Source: CAZSMC01 sp964607755 (GTDB taxonomy: Bacteria; Zhuqueibacterota; Zhuqueibacteria; Residuimicrobiales; Krinioviventaceae). From it: a stretch of DNA of 16,109 nucleotides. Under the pieces are notes generated by a model that saw only the letters and a list, made by a program, of their open reading frames with translations, had not been told where the DNA came from and did not search any database. The position numbers and the translations under genes are program-made. The stretch covers positions 1 to 16,109 of the forward strand of contig CAZSMC010000086.1 of the NCBI GenBank assembly GCA_964607755.1, given 5' to 3'. Below are positions 5,427-13,707 of the stretch, piece by piece; position 1 is the stretch's first letter, and every line of letters begins with the position of its first letter.

Positions 5427-7922
5427 ATGAAACTATTGGTCGTAGATGATAAAAAAGACAACCGTTACCTTTTAGAAACCATGCTAAGTGGTAACGGCTT
5501 TAAAGTCAGGACAGCAGCAAATGGTATCAAGGCGCTTGAAAAACTCCGCCAGGAGCATTTTGACCTCATCATTGCTGATATCCTGATGCCGGAAATGGAC
5601 GGTTATCAACTCTGCCGGGAGTGCAAAAAGGATAAAAAGCTTAAAAATATCCCGTTTATTTTTTATACAGCGCCCTACACCGATCCCAAAGATGAAGAAT
5701 TTGCCCTGAGTCTGGGAGCAGACCGGTATATCCGCAAGCCGGCAGAACCGGAAGCATTTATCCGCATTATTCGCCAGGTCATACAGGAAACTGAAAAACC
5801 AAAAAAGCAGCCGAAAAAACCTGCTCTAAAAGACAAAGCCGAGGTGTTCAAACTTTACAGCCAACGCCTGGTGAAAAAACTGGAAGATAAAATGCTGGAC
5901 CTGGAGAGCAGCGAAACACGGTATCGCGCTCTGTTTGAAGCAACTGGCACCGCGACGCTGCTTGTCAACGAAGATACGACCATTGAAATGGCAAATCAGG
6001 AAGTCAAGAATGTAACCGGCTATAATCCGGACGAACTGACCGGCAAAAAATGGACTGAATTTGTAACGCCGGAAAGTCTGGAATTAATGAAAAAGTACCA
6101 TCAGCTTTGGCGGAAGGATCCTGAAAAAGCGCCAAAGAAATATGAAGTAAAGCTGGTTAACAAAAAAGGACAGACCCGGAATGCATTGTTGGACATTACC
6201 CTGATTCCCGGCACGACCCAGAGTGTGGTCTCGATCCTGGATATTACAGACCGAAAGCAGGCTGAAGAGCGCTACACCTCTCTCATATCAAACCTGCCGG
6301 TGGGAGTGTTCCGGTCGACGCCTGAAGGCCAGCTTTTGTCGGCGAACCCGGCTATGGCAAAAATATATGGCTTTGACTCGATCGAGGGATTGCTTCAGGC
6401 TTCAGCTACAAATTTCTATGTCGATAAACAGACGCGTGAGAAAATGCTCAACGACCTGGAGAATAAAAATTTACTAACCGATTACCCCACTTTGGAAAAG
6501 AAAAAGGACGGCACCCCGATTTGGGTCTCGACAAAATACAAAGCAATACGGGATGATAAAGGAAAAATCAAATATATCGACGGGGTGGCGATCGATATAA
6601 CCGAACGCAAACGGTCTGAAGACAAGTTCAGGATTATCTTTGAATCAGCTCCTGACGCACATTACTTGAGTGATTTGAAAGGAACATTCATTGACGGCAA
6701 TAGAGCAGCAGAACGGTTAACCGGCTATAATAAAAAAGAGATTATAGGCAAGAGCTTTTTAGAACTGAATTTGCTCCCTATAAATCAGCGCCCAAAAGCT
6801 GCGGCAATTCTCGCAAAGAACAAGCTCGGCAAACCGACCGGTCCCGATGAAATCACGTTAAAAAGAAAAGACGGTACCAGAGTTGAGTCAGAAATATCAA
6901 CCCATCCTGTCAAAATTGAAGGTAAAAAGCTGGTGCTGGGTATTGCCAGAGACATTACTGCGCGTAAAAAACAAGATAAGGAATACAAGCAACTGATTGA
7001 CAGCATGAACGACACCGCTTTTGTCATCGATTTCAAAGGCAAATTTATCGAGGTCAATGAGGCGGCGGTTCGTGTGTTGGGCTATACCAAGGAAGAATTA
7101 GTGAACATGGGGCCGGCAGGTCTCGATCCATACTTGAGCGCCGATAAGATCAAAGAGTTGATTGATGGCATGAAATCAGATGAACGCCAGGTGTTTGAAA
7201 CGCAGCATCAGTGCAAAAACGGCAAAATTATTCCGGTGGAAATCAGCTCCAGCCCGATAACTTTTCAGGGTAACGCCGCTATTTTAAGCATTGCCAGAGA
7301 TATCACTGAGCGCAAGCAGCGGGAAAAAGAACGTAAAATGCAGTACACTTTTCAGCAACTACGAGCTGATTTGTGGCAAACCGCTTTTGGTTTCCAGGGT
7401 TCAGAATCGGAATTGATACGAGATATGTTAAACATAGTTGGGCCGGCGCTCGATGTCAGCCGGGCAACTTTTCTCCGGATAGACTCTCATAACAGGGAAT
7501 ATGTTGTGGAGAGTCAATGGCACACAGAACAAGCGGGACCTTCCAAAAATCGAAGTATCAGTTTTCAAAAGGTAAAATTATTGGCTGGCCGCCAGTATGC
7601 CGAGCTGCCCAAAGACCTCGTGCCTGGCATCAAACAGTATGCCACCCGCAAAATCAAAAAAGATGATATATTATCTTATCTTGCTGTTCCTTATGGGGAT
7701 GAGAAGAATCCCGCTGGATTGTTCACTTTTGCCGAGTGCAGGCAAAAGCGCCAATGGAGCAAGGTGGAAATTAATACCTTACTGGAAATTGTTAATATCA
7801 TCACCCTTAAAAGCAAACAAATGGAGGCGCTGCGCATTGTCCGTGAAAACGAAACCCGGTTAAAAGAAGCCCAGGCGCAAGGCCGGATTGGCAGTTGGGA
7901 GTTCGACCTCGGTACGAACTCG
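5427..7922 (+). CDS. Hybrid sensor histidine kinase, N-terminal part: REC, four PAS, GAF, start of fifth PAS (cut by gap)
   Basis: The first 832 residues belong to one very large cytoplasmic hybrid kinase that continues at 8023. An N-terminal receiver (~2-120) has D7-D8, phospho-Asp51, Thr81 and Lys104. A Lys/Pro-rich linker (~121-140) and a short helical segment follow. Then come PAS domains at ~162-278, 282-395, 398-515 and 518-630, each ending in a DIT-x-R/E-x-K motif. Residues ~650-795 look like a GAF-type domain. A fifth PAS starts at ~808 (R-I-G-S-W-E-F-D-L) and runs into the N stretch. The start follows the response regulator stop by three bases. An N-terminal receiver on a kinase usually means the protein itself receives phosphate from another kinase or relay. 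The frame continues past the gap to 8159 only as nonsense, because the 100-N filler does not keep the frame. Confidence 0.88.
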
Positions 7923-8022
7923 NNNNNNNNNNNNNNNNNNNNNNNNNNNNNNNNNNNNNNNNNNNNNNNNNNNNNNNNNNNNNNNNNNNNNNNNNNNNNN
8001 NNNNNNNNNNNNNNNNNNNNNN
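7923..8022. other. Scaffold gap (100 N) inside the hybrid kinase
   Basis: The left flank ends early in a PAS domain (S-W-E-F-D-L-G-T-N-S). The right flank begins near the end of a PAS domain (G-K-I-I-R-L-H-G-T-V-Q-D-I-T-E-R-K). A normal PAS needs about 70-80 residues between these points, so the true missing DNA is probably 210-240 bp and a multiple of three. If PAS units were collapsed in assembly it could be longer. Confidence 0.9.
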
Positions 8023-9612
8023 AGCGGCAAAATTATCCGGCTGCATGGAACCGTACAGGATATTACCGAGCGCAAGCGGGCCGAGCAGGCCTTGAAGGAA
8101 AGCGAAGCCCGCTACCGGACTATTTTCGAAAACACCGGTGTACCTACGGTCATCATTGAAAAAGACACCACTCTTTCCTTTGCCAACCGGCAATTTGAAC
8201 AACTGTCCAACTATACAAAAGAAGAGATAGAAAACAAAAAAAGCTGGACCGAGTTTGTGGTTGAAGAGGACCTGGAGAAAATGAAAGGCTATCATCGCGC
8301 ACGCAGAAAAGATCCAACGGCTGCGCCAAACCAATATGAATTTCGCTTTCATGACCGGCACGGGACCGTTAAAAATATTTTGTTGACGATTGCCATGATC
8401 CCGGGAACCCAAAAAAGTGTGGCGTCCATGCTTGATATGACCGAACAGCGCCAACTGGAGAAACAATTACGCCAGGCGCAAAAGCTGGAGGCTGTGGGCC
8501 AGCTCACCGGCGGGGTGGCGCACGATTTTAATAATCTGTTGACTATTATTATGGGGCATGCCCAGATGATGGAATTAACTATGGAACCAGGCCACCCTTT
8601 TTCACAGAACGTCAACAATATTGCTAAAGCGTCCAAACGCGCCGCTAACCTGACCAGGCAGTTGCTGCTATTCAGCCGCAAGGAATCTATGGTCTTTAAA
8701 CCGCTTGATTTGAACCGGGTTGTGCATGATTTGCTCAAAATGTTAAAGCGGCTTATCGGTGAAGATATCAGCGTCGAGACAAAGTTGGCGAAGGATCTCT
8801 GGACCATAGAAGGAGACGAAGGCAATCTCGAGCAGGTGATTACGAATCTGGCTGTCAATACCCGCGATGCCATGTTCGGAGGTGGTACGTTTTGTCTGAA
8901 AACCGAGAACCGGGAGCTATCAGAATCTGAGGCCAGGCAAATCCCTGATGCGCAAGCCGGCAAATCGGTTTGTCTCATGGCATCGGATACCGGCACAGGA
9001 ATGGATAAGGACACCGCGGATAAAATTTTCGATCCGTTTTTTACCACCAAAGAGGTTGGCAAAGGCACGGGCATGGGACTTTCGGTGGTCTATGGCATTG
9101 TCAAAAAGCATGAGGGGTGGATCAATGTTTACAGTGAAATTGGCAAAGGAACGACTTTTAAAATCTATTTTCCGGCCAAAGCGGTTTCTGTTGAACAAAA
9201 AGAGCATAAAGAAATCCAATGGAATCAGTTGCAGGGGAATGGCGAACGAATTCTGTTCATCGAGGACGAGCCGGATGTGCGACAATTCGGCAAGGAGATT
9301 CTGGAGCAGAATGGATATCAGGTTGATGATACCGGGGAAGCGGACCAGGCTATCGAACAGTTTAAAAAACGGAAAGGTCAATACGATTTGATCGTCAGCG
9401 ATGTGGTCTTGCCCGGCATGGACGGTGTGCAATTGGTTGAGAAGCTGCACGCGATAGATGCCAGTGTGCCGGTGATCATGAGCAGTGGCTATACTGAGGA
9501 GCGCTCCCAGAAGGCGATTATAGAAGATAAAAATTTTCCGTTTGTACAAAAGCCATTTCATATAGAGCAAATGCTAAGCACAATCAAAGAAACGTTAAAA
9601 TCGAAAAAATGA
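8023..9612 (+). CDS. Hybrid sensor histidine kinase, C-terminal part: PAS, HisKA, HATPase, REC (cut by gap)
   Basis: These 529 residues continue the gene from 5427 after the gap. Numbering from the gap: end of the fifth PAS (1-17); sixth PAS ~28-143; HisKA with phospho-His167 in GGVAHDFNNLL; HATPase with N-box NLAVNTRDAM (~275-284), G1 box DTGTGM (~322-327), F box FDPFFTTK (~336-343) and G2 box GKGTGMGLS (~346-354). A C-terminal receiver (~408-525) has E414-D415-E416, phospho-Asp460 (SDVVLPGMDG), Ser487/Ser488 at the switch position and Lys510. All catalytic motifs are intact. The AHDFNNLL form of the His box is typical of PAS hybrid kinases ending in a receiver. The sixth PAS closely resembles the first PAS of the same protein. 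The open frame upstream of 8023 that starts at 7888 is an out-of-frame artefact of the filler length. Confidence 0.9.
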   Translation, partial: SGKIIRLHGTVQDITERKRAEQALKESEARYRTIFENTGVPTVIIEKDTTLSFANRQFEQLSNYTKEEIENKKSWTEFVVEEDLEKMKGYHRARRKDPTAAPNQYEFRFHDRHGTVKNILLTIAMIPGTQKSVASMLDMTEQRQLEKQLRQAQKLEAVGQLTGGVAHDFNNLLTIIMGHAQMMELTMEPGHPFSQNVNNIAKASKRAANLTRQLLLFSRKESMVFKPLDLNRVVHDLLKMLKRLIGEDISVETKLAKDLWTIEGDEGNLEQVITNLAVNTRDAMFGGGTFCLKTENRELSESEARQIPDAQAGKSVCLMASDTGTGMDKDTADKIFDPFFTTKEVGKGTGMGLSVVYGIVKKHEGWINVYSEIGKGTTFKIYFPAKAVSVEQKEHKEIQWNQLQGNGERILFIEDEPDVRQFGKEILEQNGYQVDDTGEADQAIEQFKKRKGQYDLIVSDVVLPGMDGVQLVEKLHAIDASVPVIMSSGYTEERSQKAIIEDKNFPFVQKPFHIEQMLSTIKETLKSKK

Positions 9613-9683
9613 TGTCAATAGTATAACGTGCCTCGTCTTTGTTCTTCTCCTCCTCTCGTTCCGCCTCAGGATCGGCGGAGCAA

Positions 9684-9787
9684 GAGATTTAGCTTCTCTG
9701 CCACGGGCTTTTCATTGCCGTGCATTTCATAGCCACGCGCTTTAGCGCGTGGATTCAAAGCGCTCAACTCAACGGGGCTTTAGCCCC
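9684..9787 (+). repeat. Dispersed repeat unit B, copy 2
   Basis: It shares GAGATTTAG-CTTCTCTGCCACG and the full hairpin block (9733-9752 with stem CCACGCGC; 9774-9787 with stem GGGGC, both with TTTA loop) with copies 1 and 3. It lacks the first ~25 bases. It has an extra ~15 bp that looks like a local duplication of the GCTTTTCATTGCC / GCATTTCATAGCC segment. Confidence 0.82.
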
Positions 9788-9858
9788 ATATCTTCCCTTC
9801 CTCCTGTGGATCCCCCCCCGCCAGAAAGTCCCTCCAGCCCAGCCATTCTCCTTCCCCC

Positions 9859-9958
9859 NNNNNNNNNNNNNNNNNNNNNNNNNNNNNNNNNNNNNNNNNN
9901 NNNNNNNNNNNNNNNNNNNNNNNNNNNNNNNNNNNNNNNNNNNNNNNNNNNNNNNNNN
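9859..9958. other. Scaffold gap (100 N)
   Basis: Exactly 100 N, unknown true length. It lies in repeat DNA beside a C-rich stretch (TCCCCCCCCGCC at 9810-9821 and CTTCCCCC before the gap), which together explain the assembly break. Confidence 0.95.
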
Positions 9959-9977
9959 GCACTCCGAGTACGCACTC

Positions 9978-9997
9978 TGGGACGCTCCTGCGTCCCA
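9978..9997. repeat. Perfect hairpin, 8-bp stem TGGGACGC, TCCT loop
   Basis: TGGGACGC, TCCT and GCGTCCCA. It equals the hairpin at 421-440 except that the outermost pair changed from C-G to T-A, a compensated change. Confidence 0.88.
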
Positions 9998-10087
9998 TGC
10001 CAGAGCAATGCTCTACGTATAACTTGAGAAATTTCCCGGCCTATTGCTCGTTTGTTATGGCTATTTTGGCGGTAGCGGATTATTCAC

Positions 10088-10106
10088 CCGGACGCAGAGC
10101 GTCCGG
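10088..10106. repeat. Perfect hairpin, 8-bp stem CCGGACGC, AGA loop
   Basis: CCGGACGC, AGA and GCGTCCGG. It is followed within ~90 bp by another AGA-loop hairpin with an unrelated stem (10177-10195). Confidence 0.88.
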
Positions 10107-10176
10107 CCTGCATTCCGCCGCGGGAGCAGCGGAACAAGAGGGGGCGTGAGCGACGGAATGAGAGGATGGGCGGCAT

Positions 10177-10195
10177 CCCCAGCCAGAGGCTGGGG
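10177..10195. repeat. Perfect hairpin, 8-bp stem CCCCAGCC, AGA loop
   Basis: CCCCAGCC, AGA and GGCTGGGG. Same loop as 10088-10106 with a different, fully compensated stem. Confidence 0.88.
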
Positions 10196-10240
10196 ACGAG
10201 ACTGCCTGGAGAGACTGTGGATGAGATTGAATAGGCTATG

Positions 10241-10354
10241 AAGTAGCTTGGAGAGGCTGGAGGACGAGATTTAACTTCTCAGCCTCGCGCTTTTCATAGC
10301 CACGCGCTTTAGCGCGTGGATTCAAAGCGCTCAACTCAACAGGGCTTTAGCCCC
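10241..10354 (+). repeat. Dispersed repeat unit B, copy 3
   Basis: Gap-free 114-bp match to 278-391, about 89% by hand count. It contains hairpins at 10300-10319 (stem CCACGCGC, loop TTTA) and 10342-10353 (stem GGGC, loop TTTA). It ends 46 bp from the hemL stop codon, so its last hairpins could lie in the 3' untranslated part of the heme operon transcript. Confidence 0.88.
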
Positions 10355-10399
10355 GAATCCAGACCTCACGATGTGCTGCATGGTGAACATAAAAAGTAT

Positions 10400-11674
10400 T
10401 TACAGCGACTTTAACACTTTTCTTTGCACTTCCAATGTTTTGTCAAAATCTTCGTCCGTATGCGTGCTCGAGACAAACGTCGCCTCGAATTGTGAGGGCG
10501 CCAGGTAAATACCATTCTCCAACATACCTTTAACATATCGATTGTAGAGCTCGGTATCGGAACGGGCCGCGCTATCGTAATCGGTCACTGGCTCGTCAGT
10601 GAAAAAGAAGCTTCCCATAGAAGTCACCTGATTAGCGACCCAGTTAAATCCAGCCTCTTTAAAATTGGCATGCATTTCTGAAAAAAAAGAATCCGCTTTG
10701 GATTGCACATTGTCGTAAAAATCGTTTTTACCCAATTCCGTCAAGGTAGCTAAACCCGCTGACAATGCCAACGGATTACCGGACAAGGTTCCGGCCTGAT
10801 AAACGGGTCCGCCCGGGGCGATGTGATCCATAATCTCTGCGCGGCCGCCAAACGCACCGACCGGCAATCCGCCACCAATTATTTTTCCCAGCGTCGTCAA
10901 ATCCGGTGTCACGCCGTAAAATTCCTGAGCTCCGCCCAATCCGAGCCGGAATCCTGTAATCACCTCATCAAAAATGAGAACGATATCATGTTCATCTGCC
11001 AATCGCCGCAAGGCAGGCAAAAAACCGGGATGCGGCGGAATGACGCCCATATTGCCGGCAACCGGTTCGACAATGATCGCTGCGACATTATCCGGATTTT
11101 CGAGGATCAATTCTTCAACACTTTTTTCGTCATTGAATCGAGCATTGAGCGTGTCCTGAGCGGTCCCGGCTGTCACGCCGGGTGAATCCGGCACACCAAA
11201 TGTCATGGCACCGGACCCGGCTTGGCTGAGAAAGCTATCCGCGTGACCGTGATAGCATCCGGCACATTTGATCACTTTTGAACGTCCCGTCACACCGCGT
11301 GCCAGACGAACAGCGCTCATGGTCGCTTCGGTGCCGGAATTGACCATGCGGACTTTTTCGATGCCGGGAACGCACCGGGTGATGAGCTCGGCCATTTGAA
11401 CTTCCTGTTCGCAATTGGCTCCGAAACTGGTGCCGCGTGAGGCTGCTTTTTGCACAGCTTTAACGACCTGAGGATGCGCATGCCCCAAGATTAACGGCCC
11501 CCACGAGCACACATAATCGATGTATTCCTGACCATCCACATCCCATAACCGGCTGCCGCTGGCTTTGGCGATATAAGGCGGATGGCCGCCGACCGCCTGA
11601 AATGCCCGCACCGGCGAATTGACACCGCCAGGGATAACTTTGTTGGCTCGCGCAAAAAGGTGATCACTTGTCAT
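10400..11674 (-). CDS. hemL: Glutamate-1-semialdehyde 2,1-aminomutase
   Basis: This 424-residue PLP enzyme converts glutamate-1-semialdehyde to 5-aminolevulinate, the first dedicated tetrapyrrole precursor in the C5 pathway. It acts in the cytoplasm. Family marks seen: the N-terminal PGGVNSPVRAF, SGTEA (113-117) for PLP phosphate binding, YHGH (141-144), the conserved Asp of FDEVITGFR (Asp236), and the PLP lysine Lys264 in TLGKIIGGGLPVGAFGG. Length is normal for the family. It is the last gene of the heme operon, five bases after the ahbB stop. Its upstream partner glutamyl-tRNA reductase (hemA) is not in the window. Identification is secure: GGVNSPVRA and GKIIGGGLP separate HemL from other class III aminotransferases. 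Confidence 0.97.
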   Translation of the reverse strand: MTSDHLFARANKVIPGGVNSPVRAFQAVGGHPPYIAKASGSRLWDVDGQEYIDYVCSWGPLILGHAHPQVVKAVQKAASRGTSFGANCEQEVQMAELITRCVPGIEKVRMVNSGTEATMSAVRLARGVTGRSKVIKCAGCYHGHADSFLSQAGSGAMTFGVPDSPGVTAGTAQDTLNARFNDEKSVEELILENPDNVAAIIVEPVAGNMGVIPPHPGFLPALRRLADEHDIVLIFDEVITGFRLGLGGAQEFYGVTPDLTTLGKIIGGGLPVGAFGGRAEIMDHIAPGGPVYQAGTLSGNPLALSAGLATLTELGKNDFYDNVQSKADSFFSEMHANFKEAGFNWVANQVTSMGSFFFTDEPVTDYDSAARSDTELYNRYVKGMLENGIYLAPSQFEATFVSSTHTDEDFDKTLEVQRKVLKSL

Positions 11675-11679
11675 GTGAA

Positions 11680-12174
11680 TTAATCCTCGCTTTCATTTGG
11701 TATCTCGTTTACAAAATATCGCATACTCGTTTTCTTAAACTCGCGTTCGGTGAAAAGCAACTCATACTGATCGATTCCTGTAGAGCGACTTATGTCAGAG
11801 GCGATTCGCTCCACTGCATTCCGGTTCTCCGCGTGAATCATGGCGTACAGCGTATACGGCCAATCAGGGAACGATGGCCGCTGATAACAATGACCTACCT
11901 CAGGAAAAGAAATTATTTTGCGTCCTGCTTCTTCGACCTCTTCTTCCGGCACCATCCACACTGACATGGCATTGGCACGAAATCCGGCTTTTTGATGGCG
12001 GAGCAAAACGCCGAAACGTCGCAGCAGTCCTTTCTTTTGCCAGGATTGTAATGTTTCGATAACGTCTTTTTCTGACACATCGAGTTTTTGCGCCAGATCT
12101 GCAAATGGACGGACGCCAGGAGTTAGATCGTCTTGCACAAGTTGAACCAATTTCTTTTCCTGTTCAGGATTCAT
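11680..12174 (-). CDS. ahbB: Siroheme decarboxylase subunit AhbB
   Basis: This 164-residue Lrp/AsnC-like protein has an N-terminal winged-helix segment (~4-55) and a C-terminal ligand-binding part. The pattern G-H-C-Y-Q-R-P-x-F-P-D-W-P-Y-x-L-Y (94-110) and the end L-F-x-x-R-E-F-K-K-T-S-M-R-Y-F (140-154) are typical of AhbB/NirH-type siroheme decarboxylases, not amino-acid regulators. With AhbA it removes the C12 and C18 acetate carboxyls of siroheme to give 12,18-didecarboxysiroheme. Its ATG overlaps the ahbA stop as ATGA (12171-12174), implying translational coupling that suits a heterodimer. A related nir decarboxylase acting in heme d1 synthesis is excluded mainly by the ahbC/ahbD context. 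Confidence 0.93.
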   Translation of the reverse strand: MNPEQEKKLVQLVQDDLTPGVRPFADLAQKLDVSEKDVIETLQSWQKKGLLRRFGVLLRHQKAGFRANAMSVWMVPEEEVEEAGRKIISFPEVGHCYQRPSFPDWPYTLYAMIHAENRNAVERIASDISRSTGIDQYELLFTEREFKKTSMRYFVNEIPNESED

Positions 12175-12617
12175 AAACTAAATGTCACCTCACGCTGGAT
12201 GTGCCGGACCGCTGGCAAAACATGAATTGCTTTGACGCCAGTTTGTTTTTTAATCAAGCTGATAATGTCCTCAAAAACGTTTTCCGAGCTTGCTGTGAGT
12301 GTAAACCATAGATTGACATCATGATCGCGTTGATAATTATGCGTCACTCCGGGAAAACGATTAATAAATGCTGCAACGTTTTCAACTTTTCCGGGATTGA
12401 CCCGGGCAGCAACAAGGGTGCTCATATAGCCCATTTTTGCAGAATCAAAAACACCGCCAAACCGGCGGATCACTTTCGACTCTTCGAGTTCCCGCAACCG
12501 AACAACAACCTCCTCTTCGGTGAGATCGAGTTCTTTCGCAATTTCTGCGAACGGACGTTCGCACACCGGCAGCTTTTGCGCCATTTTAAGCAGTTTTCGG
12601 TCCAGTGTATCCATCAT
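12171..12617 (-). CDS. ahbA: Siroheme decarboxylase subunit AhbA
   Basis: This 148-residue Lrp/AsnC-like protein has an N-terminal helix-turn-helix (~4-50) and R-R-F-G-G-V-F (51-57). The segment G-V-T-H-N-Y-Q-R-D-H-D-V-N-L-W-F-T-L (90-107) marks the AhbA/NirG-like branch. It forms the siroheme decarboxylase with AhbB. The two proteins are related (shared R-R-F-G, H-x-Y-Q-R and similar length), consistent with an old duplication. Two ATG codons lie at the start (12617 and 12614); the first follows the ahbD TAA by one base. No clear SD is visible, so translation probably depends on coupling to ahbD. Assignment of AhbA versus AhbB rests on the HNYQRDHD versus HCYQRPxFPDWPY signatures. Confidence 0.93.
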   Translation of the reverse strand: MMDTLDRKLLKMAQKLPVCERPFAEIAKELDLTEEEVVVRLRELEESKVIRRFGGVFDSAKMGYMSTLVAARVNPGKVENVAAFINRFPGVTHNYQRDHDVNLWFTLTASSENVFEDIISLIKKQTGVKAIHVLPAVRHIQREVTFSL

Positions 12618-12618
12618 A

Positions 12619-13707
12619 TTATTTTACCGGCTGGGGTGTTCGTTTTGGTTGATAGATGCAATACGGCTCTTCGGCCAGCACATCTCCGGTCGCGGCAAAC
12701 GCGCGTGCCCGGCATCCGCCGCAGACGGTTCGGTATTCGCAATAACCACATCGACCGTGATAACTGTTCACATCGCGAATGCGCAGGAACATTGGCGATG
12801 TCTCCCAGATGTGTTTGAAATTATAATTCGCCTGTCGAACATCGCCGCATTCGACGTCCAGAAAACCGCAGATTTGCACTTTGCCCTGGTGCGAAATAAA
12901 AGCAAACGATTGACCGCCCATGCAGCCTTTGGACATGGCATCCAGTCCGTGCGTTTGCGGTGTCACGGTCCGACCGTTTTCGTTTTCGCGCTGTCGGAAA
13001 ATGCGGTAATAATGCGGCGCGCACGTCGGGCGAATCTGAATGGACGTTTTTTGCTTGGTGTCATAAATCCAGTGAAGAACATGTTCGTATTCTTGCGGAG
13101 AGATTTCCATATCCGCCAGTTCTTTGCCCCGACCTGTTGGCACCAGCAGAAAAGGACTGAATGCGACCGCACCTTTATCGATCGCCAACGTGAGAATATC
13201 GTCCAATTCGTGACGATTGTGTTGCGTCACAGTGGTGTTGATCTGGAATTCCAGTCCCGCTTTTTGGGCTGCAGCCATGCCGTTCATGGCATCATCAAAA
13301 GCGCCGGGAACGCGCCGAAACGCATCGTGTGTCTCGGCAGTCGCACCGTCCAGACTGATACTGATTCGTTTTATGCCGACATCTAAAAGCTCGCGCGCTT
13401 TGGATTCGGTGAGCAATTTGCCGCACGGACTCATGACCATACGGAAACCGAGTTGATCGCCGTAACGGATAATATCGAGCAGATCATCCCGCATCATCGG
13501 ATCACCGCCGGTTAAAATGATAATCGGTTTGGCCAGTTCGGCAATCGAGTCCATGGTGTGCTTGATCTCGTCCAGCGAGAATTCGTTCTCATAAGGACCA
13601 AATCGAGCCGCTGCCCGGCAGTGCCGGCAATTCAGGGTGCACGACCGGGTAATTTCCCAGGCAATGAGTCTGGGAAGAAACGTTTTCTTGTTCGAATTGT
13701 GTGCCAT
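12619..13707 (-). CDS. ahbD: Radical SAM heme synthase AhbD (Fe-coproporphyrin III decarboxylase)
   Basis: This 362-residue radical SAM enzyme catalyses the last step of the siroheme-dependent pathway: oxidative decarboxylation of two propionates of Fe-coproporphyrin III to vinyls, giving heme b. It is predicted to be anaerobic and cytoplasmic. The SAM cluster motif is C23-x3-C27-x2-C30 in ITRSCTLNCRHCRAAA. GGDP (67-70) is the SAM-binding variant of GGEP. A C-terminal SPASM/twitch-like region holds Cys262, 280, 287, 320, 323, 329, 332 and 350, with C-G-Y-C-E-Y-R-T-V-C-G-G-C-R-A-R-A typical of AhbD auxiliary clusters. Its ATG shares one base with the hemB stop (TAATG, 13705-13709), so coupling is likely. 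CRAAA after the cluster and the dense C-terminal cysteines distinguish it from the AhbC at 14694. Confidence 0.93.
   Translation of the reverse strand: MAHNSNKKTFLPRLIAWEITRSCTLNCRHCRAAARFGPYENEFSLDEIKHTMDSIAELAKPIIILTGGDPMMRDDLLDIIRYGDQLGFRMVMSPCGKLLTESKARELLDVGIKRISISLDGATAETHDAFRRVPGAFDDAMNGMAAAQKAGLEFQINTTVTQHNRHELDDILTLAIDKGAVAFSPFLLVPTGRGKELADMEISPQEYEHVLHWIYDTKQKTSIQIRPTCAPHYYRIFRQRENENGRTVTPQTHGLDAMSKGCMGGQSFAFISHQGKVQICGFLDVECGDVRQANYNFKHIWETSPMFLRIRDVNSYHGRCGYCEYRTVCGGCRARAFAATGDVLAEEPYCIYQPKRTPQPVK

Larger units (their letters stand above)
9613..10399. other. Repeat-rich intergenic region between convergent genes, with scaffold gap
   Basis: It separates the end of the hybrid kinase from the end of the heme operon. 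I see two copies of unit B (9684-9787 and 10241-10354) and hairpins at 9978-9997, 10088-10106 and 10177-10195. There is also a stretch GGAACAAGAGGGGGCGTGAGCGACGGAATGAG-like (10131-10162) related to 244-275 and, inverted, to 4402-4441. No intrinsic terminator with a T-tract is seen for either gene. Short open frames here are made of repeat sequence. Confidence 0.8.

Noticed and set aside
8023..8159. Continuation of the 5427 frame past the gap to 8159
   Set aside because: The peptide after the gap (Arg/Tyr-rich nonsense) has no PAS features, whereas frame 1 gives a perfect DITERK motif. The filler length simply breaks the frame.
9720..10241. Open frames 9720-10022, 9749-10027 and 10044-10241
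   Set aside because: They consist of unit B and hairpin repeats, cross or abut the N gap, and have compositionally biased peptides (Arg/Gly/Ser/Trp-rich) without family features.
11680..12617. Two Lrp/AsnC transcription regulators
   Set aside because: The signatures HNYQRDHD and HCYQRPxFPDWPY and the operon with ahbC/ahbD identify them as siroheme decarboxylase subunits. The HTH fold is ancestral.
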